Part shown: positions 1 through 8,523 of the stretch, piece after piece
How the letters are laid out: every line of letters starts with the position of its first letter
Numbering within the stretch: position 1 is the first letter of the stretch
DNA from: Lusitaniella coriacea LEGE 07157
Lineage (GTDB): Bacteria > Cyanobacteriota > Cyanobacteriia > Cyanobacteriales > Spirulinaceae
DNA length: 64,000 bases
NCBI RefSeq assembly: GCF_015207425.1
Contig: NZ_JADEWZ010000028.1
Coordinates: forward strand, 1-64,000
Direction: 5' to 3'
The notes under the pieces: generated by a model
Told to the model about the DNA's origin: nothing
Seen by the model: the letters and a program-made list of their open reading frames with translations, nothing else
Database searches by the model: none
Translations under genes and position numbers: made by a program

Positions 1-211
1 CTACCTCAGTAGTGCTTTCAAACTATGATTTTATCTAGGTTCGGTGCGCTTTTGTTCGCTGTCGCGTTCTCGAGCGCATTTACTAATATAGCCACTCTCC
101 CCAGTCATGTCAACCCTAATCTTGAATTTTTTTTTGGGACAACCTCTATCTACCTCCTCGCCTGCCTTTTGTGGGAAAATTAGTTTTGGAGTTTGGAGGG
201 TAAGGAGAATT
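1..211. other. 5' flank of glyQ, nothing recognised
   Basis: No gene, RNA or clear promoter was recognised in the first 211 bases. The glyQ reading frame stays open upstream to base 107, but that stretch does not resemble the family and is probably untranslated leader. Confidence 0.4.
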
Positions 212-1084
212 TTGACGAGTTTTCAGTTTGTTATTTCTACTTTGAATGAGTTTTGGAGCGATCGCGGCTGTTTAATTGCTCAACCTTACGATACGGAAAA
301 AGGGGCGGGGACGATGAATCCTCATACCTTTCTGCGTGCAATTGGATCTGAGCCGTGGTCTGTGGCTTATGTGGAACCGTCTCGAAGACCGACGGATGGG
401 CGCTATGGCGAGAATCCCAATCGCTACCAGCATTACTATCAATATCAAGTTTTGATTAAGCCATCCCCTCCTAATATCCAGGAGGTTTACCTCGATTCCT
501 TGAGTGCGTTGGGAATTGCAGTTGAAGATCACGATATTCGTTTTGTTGAGGATAATTGGGAGTCTCCAACGTTAGGTGCTTGGGGAGTGGGTTGGGAAGT
601 TTGGCTTGATGGGATGGAAATTACCCAATTTACTTACTTTCAGCAGTGTGGTGGCATTGATTGCCGTCCAGTGTCTATTGAGATTACTTACGGTCTGGAG
701 CGATTGGCGATGTATCTTCAGGATGTGGACGCGATCGCGAAAATTCAGTGGAATGACCGCATTAGTTATGGCGACGTTCACCTTCAGGGAGAAGTGGAAC
801 AGTGTACTTACAATTTTGAAGCATCCGATCCCGACCTACTCTTTAAGCTATTTGGTTTATACGAACAGGAAGCAAAGCAGTTAATCGATCAAGGTTTAGT
901 GCTTCCGAGTTATGACTATGTTCTCAAATGCTCCCACACCTTCAACTTGCTCGATGCGAGAGGGGTCATTTCTGTAACCGAGAGAACTCGTTACATTGGT
1001 CGGATTCGCAATTTGGCAAGACAAGTGGCACAACTTTATTTGCAGCAACGAGAGGCATTAGGATTTCCTCTATTAAAGGTATAG
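212..1084 (+). CDS. glyQ: Glycine--tRNA ligase alpha subunit
   Basis: Class II aminoacyl-tRNA synthetase catalytic subunit, which charges tRNA-Gly with glycine in the cytoplasm as part of an alpha2-beta2 enzyme. The sequence is nearly textbook throughout: [20 protein letters not shown] near the N-terminus, [14 protein letters not shown], then [20 protein letters not shown] and the glutamate-rich [13 protein letters not shown] block. I place the start at a TTG (212) because family members begin just before the FQxVIxTLNxFW block, and an AAGGAGA ribosome site lies 3-9 bases upstream (202-208). This gives 290 aa, the usual size; the 35 residues further upstream have no family likeness. The beta subunit (glyS) is not adjacent, as is common in cyanobacteria. 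comEC starts 13 bp downstream. Confidence 0.95.
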   Translation: MTSFQFVISTLNEFWSDRGCLIAQPYDTEKGAGTMNPHTFLRAIGSEPWSVAYVEPSRRPTDGRYGENPNRYQHYYQYQVLIKPSPPNIQEVYLDSLSALGIAVEDHDIRFVEDNWESPTLGAWGVGWEVWLDGMEITQFTYFQQCGGIDCRPVSIEITYGLERLAMYLQDVDAIAKIQWNDRISYGDVHLQGEVEQCTYNFEASDPDLLFKLFGLYEQEAKQLIDQGLVLPSYDYVLKCSHTFNLLDARGVISVTERTRYIGRIRNLARQVAQLYLQQREALGFPLLKV

Positions 1085-1097
1085 CGATTGAATTGAA

Positions 1098-3338
1098 ATG
1101 AATGCGACTCGATGGGTTATTCTCTGCTGTGCTTACGGTGCGAGCTTATTATCGACGGCTATTTTAGGGTTTCCGACGCGATCGGTTTCCTGGCAACAAT
1201 GGGGTGGATTAGCATTAAGTTGGGCAATTTTGGGAGTTGTTGCTGGATTCGTCGTACCGCGATTTTGGCGCATGAGTCCCCGATTGCCGATTTGGATTGC
1301 GGCGGGGTTGGTGGGTGCTTTAGCGGTTTCTCATTTGCAGTTGCGCGTCCCTCAAATGGCTCGGAACGATCTTAGTTTGCTGGTTCCTCAGCTTGAAGGA
1401 TTGGCAACAGTTCGAGGTCAAATTTTGAATATGCCAACCCTTAACCGCAAGCAAAATGTCCGTTTTTTGTTGGCAGCAGAGACGGTTAACGATCGCGCGA
1501 TTTCTGGAAAGGTTTATGTAACCGTACCATTGCTTCAAGGAACGGGTCTGGTTCCCAGGCAAGGCATTACGATTCGAGGAATTTTGTATCAACCCAAACC
1601 TGCCGCTCATCCTGGCGCTTTTGATTTTCAGGGCTTTTTAGCACGGCAAGGCGTTTTTTCAGGACTCAAGGGTTATTCAGTGGAGTCTTTGACAGAAGCG
1701 CCTTGGGGATGGTGGCAAATTCGATCGCGCATTATTCGCGCTCAAGTACGCTGGTTAGGCAGTCCGACGGGACAATTGGTGAGTTCGATTGTTTTGGGAC
1801 GGCGCGCAGTCGATCTTCCCGACGATATTCGAGAGGCATTTATTCAAGCGGGTTTAGCTCACGTTCTTGCCGCTTCTGGGTTTCACGTTTCTCTATTGCT
1901 GGGTGTCATTCTTGTGCTAACTCGCAATTTGGCAGGAGGAACGCGGTTGTGGATTGGGATGGTGGCGTTGAGCATTTATGTGGGTTTGACGGGCGTTCAA
2001 GCGTCGGTGATGCGAGCAGTTATTATGGGATGCGGCGCGCTGGTCGGGTTGGCAACGGAACGAAAGGTTAAACCCCTCGGATTGTTATTACTCGCGGCAA
2101 CGCTATTACTACTGTGCAACCCTTTATGGATTTGGGATTTAGGGTTTCAGTTGAGTTTCCTGGCAACATTGGGATTAATGGTGACAACTCCCAGGATTGT
2201 GGAAAAGTTGGATTGGCTGCCTCCCACAATTGCGACGTTAATCGCCGTTCCCCTCGCGGCTTCCCTGTGGACATTGCCGTTACTGCTTTACGTTTTTAAC
2301 ACCGTCGCAACCTACAGTATTCCGATCAATATTCTGACAACGCCTTTAATTTCTGCCATTAGTCTTGGGGGAATGGTTAGTGCGTTAGTGGCATTGATTT
2401 TTCCGCTTGCAGGCAGCGCGATCGCGTGGTTGCTCTATTATCCCGCACAAATCCTTATCGCGATCGTGCAATTTTTCACCCATTTACCGGGTCATTCTTG
2501 GGCTGTGGGAAAAATCGAACTGTGGCAATTATTCCTCGTTTATGGCGCAATTTTCCTAATTTGGCAGCTAAAGCACGTGCGTCGTTATTGGGGAGGAATT
2601 CTCTTATTTTGCATTCTATTGATTATTGCGCCCATTTACTACAACCATTTGACGCGCGTACAAATTACCGTGTTGCCGACCCAACCCTTACCTGCAATTG
2701 TATTGGAAGATCGGGGGAAAGTCAGTTTAATCAATAGCGGCGATGAGGATACGGTTCGCTACACCGTACTTCCTTTTTTACGCAATCGAGGAATTAATTC
2801 TCTGCATTTCGCGATCGATCCACAGTATGACCTACAACAGGGTTGGTCAAGTATTTTTGAGGATTTAAGCGTTAAAACCTTTTTCGCAATCCCAGAGCGC
2901 GAGAAAAGTGGCATAAAGGATACGAAAGGGGCAAAATACCAACCCCTCAAAGCCGGTCAAACCATTAAATTAGGTTCTGCTCTAACTCTAAAAGTAATGC
3001 ATACCTCGCCCTCTGTTTTTCAGTTAAAAACTCAAGAAGGACAATGGTTATTAGTCGATTGGCAAGTGCCACAACCTCAAAATCCAAACCCAACCATCCA
3101 GTCTGTCCCCATCGCGCAATCTGAAATATTGTTATGGTCTGGCGAAACCCTAAAACCCGAATGGTTAAAAACCATTCAGCCTAAAGTTGTGATTACCACT
3201 TCAGAAAAAACGGTGCCAGACCCCCAAAAACAAATTCAGTTATACGCAACAGAACGCGATGGTTCGGTTCAATGGCAATTGGGAAAAGGATTTGAAGCCA
3301 ACATTGAAACGACCGATCTCAATAACTCTATTCTCTAA
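1098..3338 (+). CDS. comEC: ComEC/Rec2-family DNA uptake channel protein
   Basis: Polytopic inner-membrane protein of natural transformation, thought to pass single-stranded DNA into the cytoplasm. The order is: N-terminal membrane helices (about 5-70), a soluble OB-like segment (about 90-200, containing HPGAFDFQGFLARQGVF, typical of DUF4131), then the Competence domain with many helices (about 215-520) including the signature GLAHVLAASGFHVSLLLG. The C-terminal 230 residues sit where ComEC proteins carry a metallo-beta-lactamase-like domain, but the metal motif HxHxDH is not present (LHFAIDPQYDL stands there), so this domain is probably not a metal-dependent nuclease. Length 746 aa is normal. 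It directly follows glyQ and could be co-transcribed. Confidence 0.9.
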   Translation: MNATRWVILCCAYGASLLSTAILGFPTRSVSWQQWGGLALSWAILGVVAGFVVPRFWRMSPRLPIWIAAGLVGALAVSHLQLRVPQMARNDLSLLVPQLEGLATVRGQILNMPTLNRKQNVRFLLAAETVNDRAISGKVYVTVPLLQGTGLVPRQGITIRGILYQPKPAAHPGAFDFQGFLARQGVFSGLKGYSVESLTEAPWGWWQIRSRIIRAQVRWLGSPTGQLVSSIVLGRRAVDLPDDIREAFIQAGLAHVLAASGFHVSLLLGVILVLTRNLAGGTRLWIGMVALSIYVGLTGVQASVMRAVIMGCGALVGLATERKVKPLGLLLLAATLLLLCNPLWIWDLGFQLSFLATLGLMVTTPRIVEKLDWLPPTIATLIAVPLAASLWTLPLLLYVFNTVATYSIPINILTTPLISAISLGGMVSALVALIFPLAGSAIAWLLYYPAQILIAIVQFFTHLPGHSWAVGKIELWQLFLVYGAIFLIWQLKHVRRYWGGILLFCILLIIAPIYYNHLTRVQITVLPTQPLPAIVLEDRGKVSLINSGDEDTVRYTVLPFLRNRGINSLHFAIDPQYDLQQGWSSIFEDLSVKTFFAIPEREKSGIKDTKGAKYQPLKAGQTIKLGSALTLKVMHTSPSVFQLKTQEGQWLLVDWQVPQPQNPNPTIQSVPIAQSEILLWSGETLKPEWLKTIQPKVVITTSEKTVPDPQKQIQLYATERDGSVQWQLGKGFEANIETTDLNNSIL

Positions 3339-3395
3339 AGTTCTGGTCAATTGCACCCAAAACTCAGTAGAATAGCTAGGATACGCTCTAAACCT

Positions 3396-3482
3396 GGAGA
3401 GGTGGCAGAGTGGTTGAATGCGGCGGTCTCGAAAACCGCTAAGGCGGCAACGTCTTCGAGGGTTCAAATCCCTCCCTCTCCG
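3396..3482 (+). tRNA. tRNA-Ser (anticodon CGA), copy 1
   Basis: An 87-nt class II tRNA. Acceptor strands GGAGAGG (3396-3402) and CCTCTCC (3475-3481) pair perfectly, with discriminator G. The anticodon stem GCGGT/ACCGC encloses loop CTCGAAA, giving anticodon CGA (reads UCG). There is a long variable arm (about AAGGCGGCAACGTCTT) and a T-loop GGTTCAAATCC. CCA is not encoded. An identical second copy lies 1138 bp downstream. Confidence 0.96.
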
Positions 3483-3528
3483 TTTTCCATTAGCTCTAGA
3501 ATTTGTGTTATTCAGCTAGAGATACGCT

Positions 3529-4554
3529 ATGACTGAAAGCAAGCACAAAGCTTACTCGTCACACATCCTGAACCCTGTTGAGTCCATTCGCAAGCGACCT
3601 GGAATGTATCTTGGCAGTACGAATTTCTTTGGCTTCGTTCAATACCTTGTATCCGCGTTCGATCTCATGCTCGATTGTGGAGCGACGTGGCTCGAATTTG
3701 AAGTGGCAGAGAACTTTAAAATGTCTTCCGATGCCTGCATTCCAACGTCCTTCAACGCTCGTCAGTTGCTGGAGCCATTTGAAGCAATTGGCAAGTTTGA
3801 ATATCAGCACGCTCCTGATGCAATTGTACTCATGGCTCTCTCACAAGAGTTCCGGGTCACCATTAACGATGGTGAAACACAAACCGTGCTGGCAACAGAA
3901 TATGGCGAGCGAGAATTGCTCCAACGGGAGCCGGCAATCACTTCAAAAGTCGGCACTGTCTTAGAATTCTCTCCCGACTGTTATATCTTCTCCGTTGTTG
4001 AAGTATCGTCAATGGTTGTTCATAGCTACTGCAAGCGAACTGCCTGTCTTCATCCGGGTGTGGCGTTTCGCATTAAGATCGGCGACGAGGTAACGGAATA
4101 CAGGTCTAATGATGGCATTTGCGATTTCTTTGCTGCAATTTCAACCCCCTACCAGATCCTTCACCAGCCAATTCACATTCATGAATCTAATGGCGACCTC
4201 ACAGTCGAAACTATTTTCACTTTTCACAGTTGGACAGAGAACCGAATCTGGTCATTCGCTAACAAGGGTCGCGTCCCAGATGGCGGCACGCATGAAGCTG
4301 GAATGCTGGATGCAATCGCCCAACTGCATAATCGGCACACGGATTCGGCTGTAGGCGTACTCGCCGTACTCGCCATCGAATATCCTCACGTAACCTATGA
4401 GGGCTGTATCAAGGCGCGTATTGGCAATCCCGAACTACGCGATCGCGTCTGCAAGCTTGTTACCACTGGTTTGGAGCATTGGGTTCGCGATAATGTACAA
4501 GAGGTTGAATACCTCAAGACGATCGAACGGTTCCAGTTCGCTGATGTTTGGTGA
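3529..4554 (+). CDS. GyrB-like protein with degenerate ATPase motifs, no TOPRIM
   Basis: A 341-aa protein colinear with the N-terminal half of DNA gyrase B/ParE (GHKL ATPase plus transducer). It opens with ESIRKRPGMYLGST, matching the GyrB AVRKRPGMYIG block. Later it has SFANKGRVPDGGTHEAG, like the GyrB SFANxxxTxxGGTHExG, and near the end ARIGNPELRDRV, like TKLGNPEVR. Key ATP residues are lost. The N-box Glu/Asn (normally ExxDNSxDE) is replaced by AFDLMLDCGA, the DGRGIP box by SSDACIP, and the GGLHGVG lid is missing. It stops where the TOPRIM and C-terminal domains should begin. What I see is a probable non-ATPase gyrase relative. Function is unknown; a partner or modulator of gyrase is only a guess. 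It sits alone between two identical tRNA-Ser genes, suggesting acquisition as a unit. Confidence 0.75.
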   Translation: MTESKHKAYSSHILNPVESIRKRPGMYLGSTNFFGFVQYLVSAFDLMLDCGATWLEFEVAENFKMSSDACIPTSFNARQLLEPFEAIGKFEYQHAPDAIVLMALSQEFRVTINDGETQTVLATEYGERELLQREPAITSKVGTVLEFSPDCYIFSVVEVSSMVVHSYCKRTACLHPGVAFRIKIGDEVTEYRSNDGICDFFAAISTPYQILHQPIHIHESNGDLTVETIFTFHSWTENRIWSFANKGRVPDGGTHEAGMLDAIAQLHNRHTDSAVGVLAVLAIEYPHVTYEGCIKARIGNPELRDRVCKLVTTGLEHWVRDNVQEVEYLKTIERFQFADVW

Positions 4555-4565
4555 TGGAAGTCTAG

Positions 4566-4620
4566 TGGTTCGTCAATCTCGATCTTGTGCGTTGAGGCTG
4601 ACACGGTGATGCGGAGACGG
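4566..4620 (+). repeat. Dispersed repeat R2, left module
   Basis: Bases 4566-4596 (starting TGGTTCGTCAA) match 15954-15984 at about 27 of 31 positions and also align with 24355-24385. The following TGACACGGTGATGCGGAGA matches 38051-38069 exactly. The repeat runs directly into the second tRNA-Ser. Confidence 0.7.
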
Positions 4621-4707
4621 GGAGAGGTGGCAGAGTGGTTGAATGCGGCGGTCTCGAAAACCGCTAAGGCGGCAACGTCTTCGAGGGTTCAAATCCCTCC
4701 CTCTCCG
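4621..4707 (+). tRNA. tRNA-Ser (anticodon CGA), copy 2
   Basis: Base-for-base identical to the tRNA at 3396-3482 over all 87 nt, with the same acceptor pairing, CGA anticodon and long variable arm. Identity stops exactly at both gene ends; the flanks are unrelated. It ends 16 bp from the 3' end of the convergent sdhA gene. Confidence 0.95.
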
Positions 4708-4723
4708 TACATTATTGACGCTT

Positions 4724-6451
4724 TTAATACTTCCGTTCCTTGGGTTCAAAGCGATTGATACTCACATCCATGTATTCAATCTCAATGCCCGCAGGGGAAT
4801 AATAAGCCAGAGTGTGTTTGAGGAATTGTTTGTCATTCCGATTGGGAAAATCTTCCCGCGAGTGCGCGCCGCGACTTTCTTGACGCTTCAGGGCAGAAGT
4901 TAAGATTGTTTCGCCAACAATGGTTAAATTTTGCAATTCCAGCGCTTCTAGTAACTCTGTATTCCAGCAGGTATCTTTGTCGTCGAGATAAATTTGCCCA
5001 TACTGTTGCTGGAGTTGGCGTAACCGTTTCAAGCCTTCCTGCATAATTTCTGCGGTGCGAAAGACTCCGCAATGTTCGCTCATGCAATCTTGGAATTCTT
5101 GGCGAATTTTAGCAATACGAATCGTTCCATTTTGATTTAAAAGGGATTGAATGCGTTCTTTTGCAGCGTTGAGATAGGATTGGGCATTAACATTAGGAAG
5201 TTTGCGGTTCTGTACGCATCCAGCAATGGTTTTACCCGTTCTTCTGCCATAAACCACACATTCTAAAAGGGAATTACTACCCAAGCGGTTTGCCCCATGA
5301 ACGGAGACACAGGCACATTCCCCAGCAGCGAAGAAACCTTCTACCAGGCTGTCCGCAGAACGGCGTACTTGCCCGTCAGTATTGACAGGGATGCCTCCCA
5401 TTGAGTAATGGGCAGTGGGGCGCACGGGCATTGGTTCATCTACTGCATCAATATCTAAGTGTCGGTGGGCTTCTTCCCAAGCAAAGGGAACGCGCAGCAT
5501 AATACTTTCCCGTCCCATGTGGCGCAAATCGAGATGAACAAAGGTTCCGCCAGGACTGCCATCGGGATGAATACCACGTCCGGCACGAATTTCAAGGGTG
5601 ATGGCGCGGGAGGTGATGTCGCGGGGGGCAAGTTCCATTTGATTGGGGGCATAATCTTCCATGAAGCGCTTGCCGTCACTATTGCGCAGGTAGGCTCCTT
5701 CCCCCCGAACGGCTTCGGAAATGAGTACGCCAACGGGATACAATCCTGTGGGGTGAAATTGAACGAATTCCATGTCTTCTAGGGGTAATCCCGCGATCGC
5801 GCACATGGCTAATCCATCCCCCGTTGAGGCATAGTCATTAGAAGTTGTATTAAAGACTCTACCGTAGCCCCCAGTTGCGAACATCACTGCTTTCGCCCGA
5901 ACGACTTCTAAGGAACTATCGAGAATGCGGTACATAACAACGCCTTTCGCCGTATTCTCTTCGAGAATCAGTTGCAAAACGTACCATTCTTCATAAACGC
6001 GCACGCCGTAGCGTCGCAAATTGTTGACCAATTCGTGTAGAATCGCGTGTCCGGTTTTATCGGCAGCATAGCAGGTGCGCTTGTGGGAGTGTCCCCCAAA
6101 TGCGCGTTGGGCAATGCGCCCGTCGGGGAGACGGGAGAAAAGAACGCCCAGATGTTCTAAGTCAATGACCACATCCGGGGCTTCTTGAGTGAGAATTGCA
6201 ACGGCATCTTGATCTGCGAGGTAGTCGGAACCTTTAACCGTATCGAAGGCGTGGGCTTCCCAACCATCTTCAGGATCGACGTTTCTTAGAGTTGCTGCCA
6301 TTCCCCCTTGGGCGGCGACGGAGTGAGAGCGGATGGGGTGGGTTTTGGCAACAATGGCAACGTCAATGCTGGGGTCAGTCTGTTTGATTTCGAGGGCAGC
6401 ACGGCAACCAGCTAAACCACCGCCAACAATAATAACGTCGTGTTCGAGCAT
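4724..6451 (-). CDS. sdhA: Succinate dehydrogenase/fumarate reductase flavoprotein subunit
   Basis: FAD-containing catalytic subunit that oxidises succinate to fumarate, feeding electrons into the thylakoid or plasma-membrane quinone pool. The N-terminal Rossmann motif is VIIVGGGLAGCRAALE. The flavin-attachment region HPIRSHSVAAQGG contains the histidine that normally binds FAD covalently. The substrate loop HPTGLYPVGVLISEAVRGEG and the catalytic-arginine block GANRLGSNSLLE are present, as is HYSMGGIPV. The length of 575 aa is normal. The iron-sulfur and membrane-anchor genes are not adjacent, which is usual in cyanobacteria. The start is the first ATG, directly before the FAD motif. The gene follows the dihydroorotase-like gene on the same strand after 98 bp. 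Confidence 0.93.
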   Translation of the reverse strand: MLEHDVIIVGGGLAGCRAALEIKQTDPSIDVAIVAKTHPIRSHSVAAQGGMAATLRNVDPEDGWEAHAFDTVKGSDYLADQDAVAILTQEAPDVVIDLEHLGVLFSRLPDGRIAQRAFGGHSHKRTCYAADKTGHAILHELVNNLRRYGVRVYEEWYVLQLILEENTAKGVVMYRILDSSLEVVRAKAVMFATGGYGRVFNTTSNDYASTGDGLAMCAIAGLPLEDMEFVQFHPTGLYPVGVLISEAVRGEGAYLRNSDGKRFMEDYAPNQMELAPRDITSRAITLEIRAGRGIHPDGSPGGTFVHLDLRHMGRESIMLRVPFAWEEAHRHLDIDAVDEPMPVRPTAHYSMGGIPVNTDGQVRRSADSLVEGFFAAGECACVSVHGANRLGSNSLLECVVYGRRTGKTIAGCVQNRKLPNVNAQSYLNAAKERIQSLLNQNGTIRIAKIRQEFQDCMSEHCGVFRTAEIMQEGLKRLRQLQQQYGQIYLDDKDTCWNTELLEALELQNLTIVGETILTSALKRQESRGAHSREDFPNRNDKQFLKHTLAYYSPAGIEIEYMDVSINRFEPKERKY

Positions 6452-6549
6452 TTGGGATCGGCACAGTGAGTGTTCTTTTTTTTATCGTGACTTAGATAGC
6501 GCGTTCTGGGGGATGAATCGGGAAACTTCGTTACAAACAAAATTTAACG

Positions 6550-7818
6550 CTATTTTTGATTTTTCGGATGCCACACTTGAATTGCGCGTCCTTTAATCTC
6601 TTTTCCCAACCAATAGGTATTGTGACTGAGAGATTGCAGGGTTTGAGGGTTAACGTTCCAGGTTTGATGGGGATCGAATAAAACTAACTCTGCCGATTCT
6701 CCCACAGCACAACGCAGGGGGGGCTGCTGAAGGCAGCGCAGGGGTGCCGTACTCAAGCGATTCCATAGTGTTAGTGCGGACCATTCGCCGGTTTCAACGA
6801 ATCGATGCCACAACAGAGGAAGGGCAAGTTCCAATCCAATTGCGCCGCAGGGTGCGTCAGCAAAGGCAACGGTTTTCTCGGCATAGGTGAAGGGTGCGTG
6901 ATCGATCGCGATCGCGTCTAGGGTTCCTTCTCGAACTCCTTGAATTAAAGCCGCGCGATCGTTGGGATTGCCAAGGGGAGGATCGAGGCGCAAATTGGGA
7001 TCGTAACTCCCCATCTCTTCGGTGGACAAGAGTAGGTGCAACCAAGTGACGCTAGCAGTAATCGGTAAACCGCGCGATTTCGCTTCTGCAATCAACTCAA
7101 CGCCTCGTGCAGTTGAAACGCGCATCAAATGGACGTTTGCGTGGGTTACAGCAATGATTTCTAGTAATGCCGCGATCGCGGCGGCTTCAGAAATTGCCGG
7201 ATCTCCAGGCAAACCGGAACGAATCGATAGTACGCCCTCTCGCATTACACCTTCTCCCCGTAGCGCGCGATCGGTTGCCACTAAAGCAAGGGGTTTTCCT
7301 AAAGGTGCTAAATACTCCAAAATCTGACGAAGTACGCCAAAATTCGAGATCGGGCGACCATCTGTAAAACCAATACAATGGGCAGCACTTAACTCCGCCA
7401 ATTCGGTCATTTGTTGCCCTTCGAGGTTTTGAGTTGCCGCACCCCAAAAATAAAAACGGGCTGTGTTAGGGGGTTGCTTTTTACGCAAGCGTTCTAATAC
7501 CGATGGATTATCAATAGGAGGAATGGTGTCGGGTAATAGAGCAATGCGCGTCACACCTCCCGCAAGGGCTGCTGAACGCAGGCTATCAAGGGTTTCCCGC
7601 TCTTCGCGACCGGGTTCGCCACTGCGAGCATAAAGCTCGACTAAACCGGGCGCAAGGATTAACCCTCGGCTGTCTCGCACGGTCGTTTCTTGAGGAATAT
7701 CAACAATTTTGGGCGAAATCTCGCGAATTTTTCCCTCAGCAATCCAAATATCCGCCACGCGATCGGTTCCAGAAACCGGATCCAGGACTCTCACTTGTTC
7801 TAGGAGTTCGCTACCCAT
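6550..7818 (-). CDS. Dihydroorotase-like amidohydrolase, metal-ligand motif missing
   Basis: 422-aa member of the cyclic amidohydrolase family, annotated as dihydroorotase (PyrC, pyrimidine synthesis) in cyanobacteria. The fold signals are clear: GLILAPGLVELYARSGEPGREERETLDS at the N-terminus, GVTRIALLPDTIPPIDNP, a central TDGRPISNFGVLRQIL, and IAIDHAPFTYAEK near residue 305. The zinc-binding HxH that should follow the APGLVD position (DxHxHxRxPG) is replaced by ELYARSGEPG, so both first-site histidines are absent; the late Asp of DHAP is retained. This looks like the non-catalytic, structural dihydroorotase homologue described as partner of aspartate carbamoyltransferase in some bacteria. 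Whether it is active here is unknown. Confidence 0.8.
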   Translation of the reverse strand: MGSELLEQVRVLDPVSGTDRVADIWIAEGKIREISPKIVDIPQETTVRDSRGLILAPGLVELYARSGEPGREERETLDSLRSAALAGGVTRIALLPDTIPPIDNPSVLERLRKKQPPNTARFYFWGAATQNLEGQQMTELAELSAAHCIGFTDGRPISNFGVLRQILEYLAPLGKPLALVATDRALRGEGVMREGVLSIRSGLPGDPAISEAAAIAALLEIIAVTHANVHLMRVSTARGVELIAEAKSRGLPITASVTWLHLLLSTEEMGSYDPNLRLDPPLGNPNDRAALIQGVREGTLDAIAIDHAPFTYAEKTVAFADAPCGAIGLELALPLLWHRFVETGEWSALTLWNRLSTAPLRCLQQPPLRCAVGESAELVLFDPHQTWNVNPQTLQSLSHNTYWLGKEIKGRAIQVWHPKNQK

Positions 7819-7964
7819 AAATCACTACGCATTTAAATCGCGAGCTAGGGCTGATGCAAAGGGATCGGATTTCCTCTGAAAATGCAAGCCAATCTGGGGG
7901 GAATAGGAAGACGTGCAGCGTTGATACCAATCGATTCAATCGTAAAGGGAGATGCATATTCCGC

Positions 7965-8492
7965 TTAACTCGAAGTCACTAAACGCTTGCGCAAGGATTC
8001 TACCCGACGCTTTGCCGTTGCATTTTTAGGTTCGTATTTCAAGGATTCTTCATAGACTTCTACTGCTTGAGCAATTAACTTTTTCTGTTCGTAAACGTGA
8101 CCGAGATTATTTAACGCAATGACGTATTCAGGATTGTACTTAATGGCTTCTTTATACTGACGAATTGCCAAGTCGTGTTGCTCGTTTGCGAAGTAAGCAT
8201 AGCCAATCCCATTATAGATTAAGGCTTTATTTTCTGGGATTATTTCTTCTGCTTTTAAGGCTTTATCAAATGCTTTCGTCGCTTGAGTAAACATTTTTTT
8301 GTCTAAAAAAATACTGCCTAATTCGTAATATTCTAAAGCAGTTCCCTTTTCTTTTTTGAGTTTATTTTGGAGTTTTGAAAGTTTGCTTTCCTTGCGCCGA
8401 ACTTTAAAAATCTGAACTAAAATAACCCCGGATGCGATAGTCAATAATCCGAGCAATATAGAGATATAAATTGTGGGAAGAGTTTCATTCAT
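7965..8492 (-). CDS. Membrane-anchored tetratricopeptide repeat protein
   Basis: A 175-aa protein with one N-terminal membrane helix (about 6-28, IYISILLGLLTIASGVILVQ), a basic linker (KVRRKESKLSKLQNKLKK), then about three TPR units (about 50-160). The consensus is visible in ALEYYELGSIFLDKKMFTQA, ALIYNGIGYAYFANEQHDLA and VIALNNLGHVYEQKKLIAQA. TPR arrays bind protein partners; none can be named here. The basic linker suggests the repeats face the cytoplasm. Similar small TPR proteins occur widely in cyanobacteria, some linked to photosystem assembly, but I cannot assign that role. Confidence 0.85.
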   Translation of the reverse strand: MNETLPTIYISILLGLLTIASGVILVQIFKVRRKESKLSKLQNKLKKEKGTALEYYELGSIFLDKKMFTQATKAFDKALKAEEIIPENKALIYNGIGYAYFANEQHDLAIRQYKEAIKYNPEYVIALNNLGHVYEQKKLIAQAVEVYEESLKYEPKNATAKRRVESLRKRLVTSS

Positions 8493-8523
8493 GGTTTAAA
8501 AATCAACGATTCGGTTATTTCAA

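Noticed and set aside
3351-3536. Short plus-strand open frame across the first tRNA-Ser
   Set aside because: Most of it is the tRNA gene itself.
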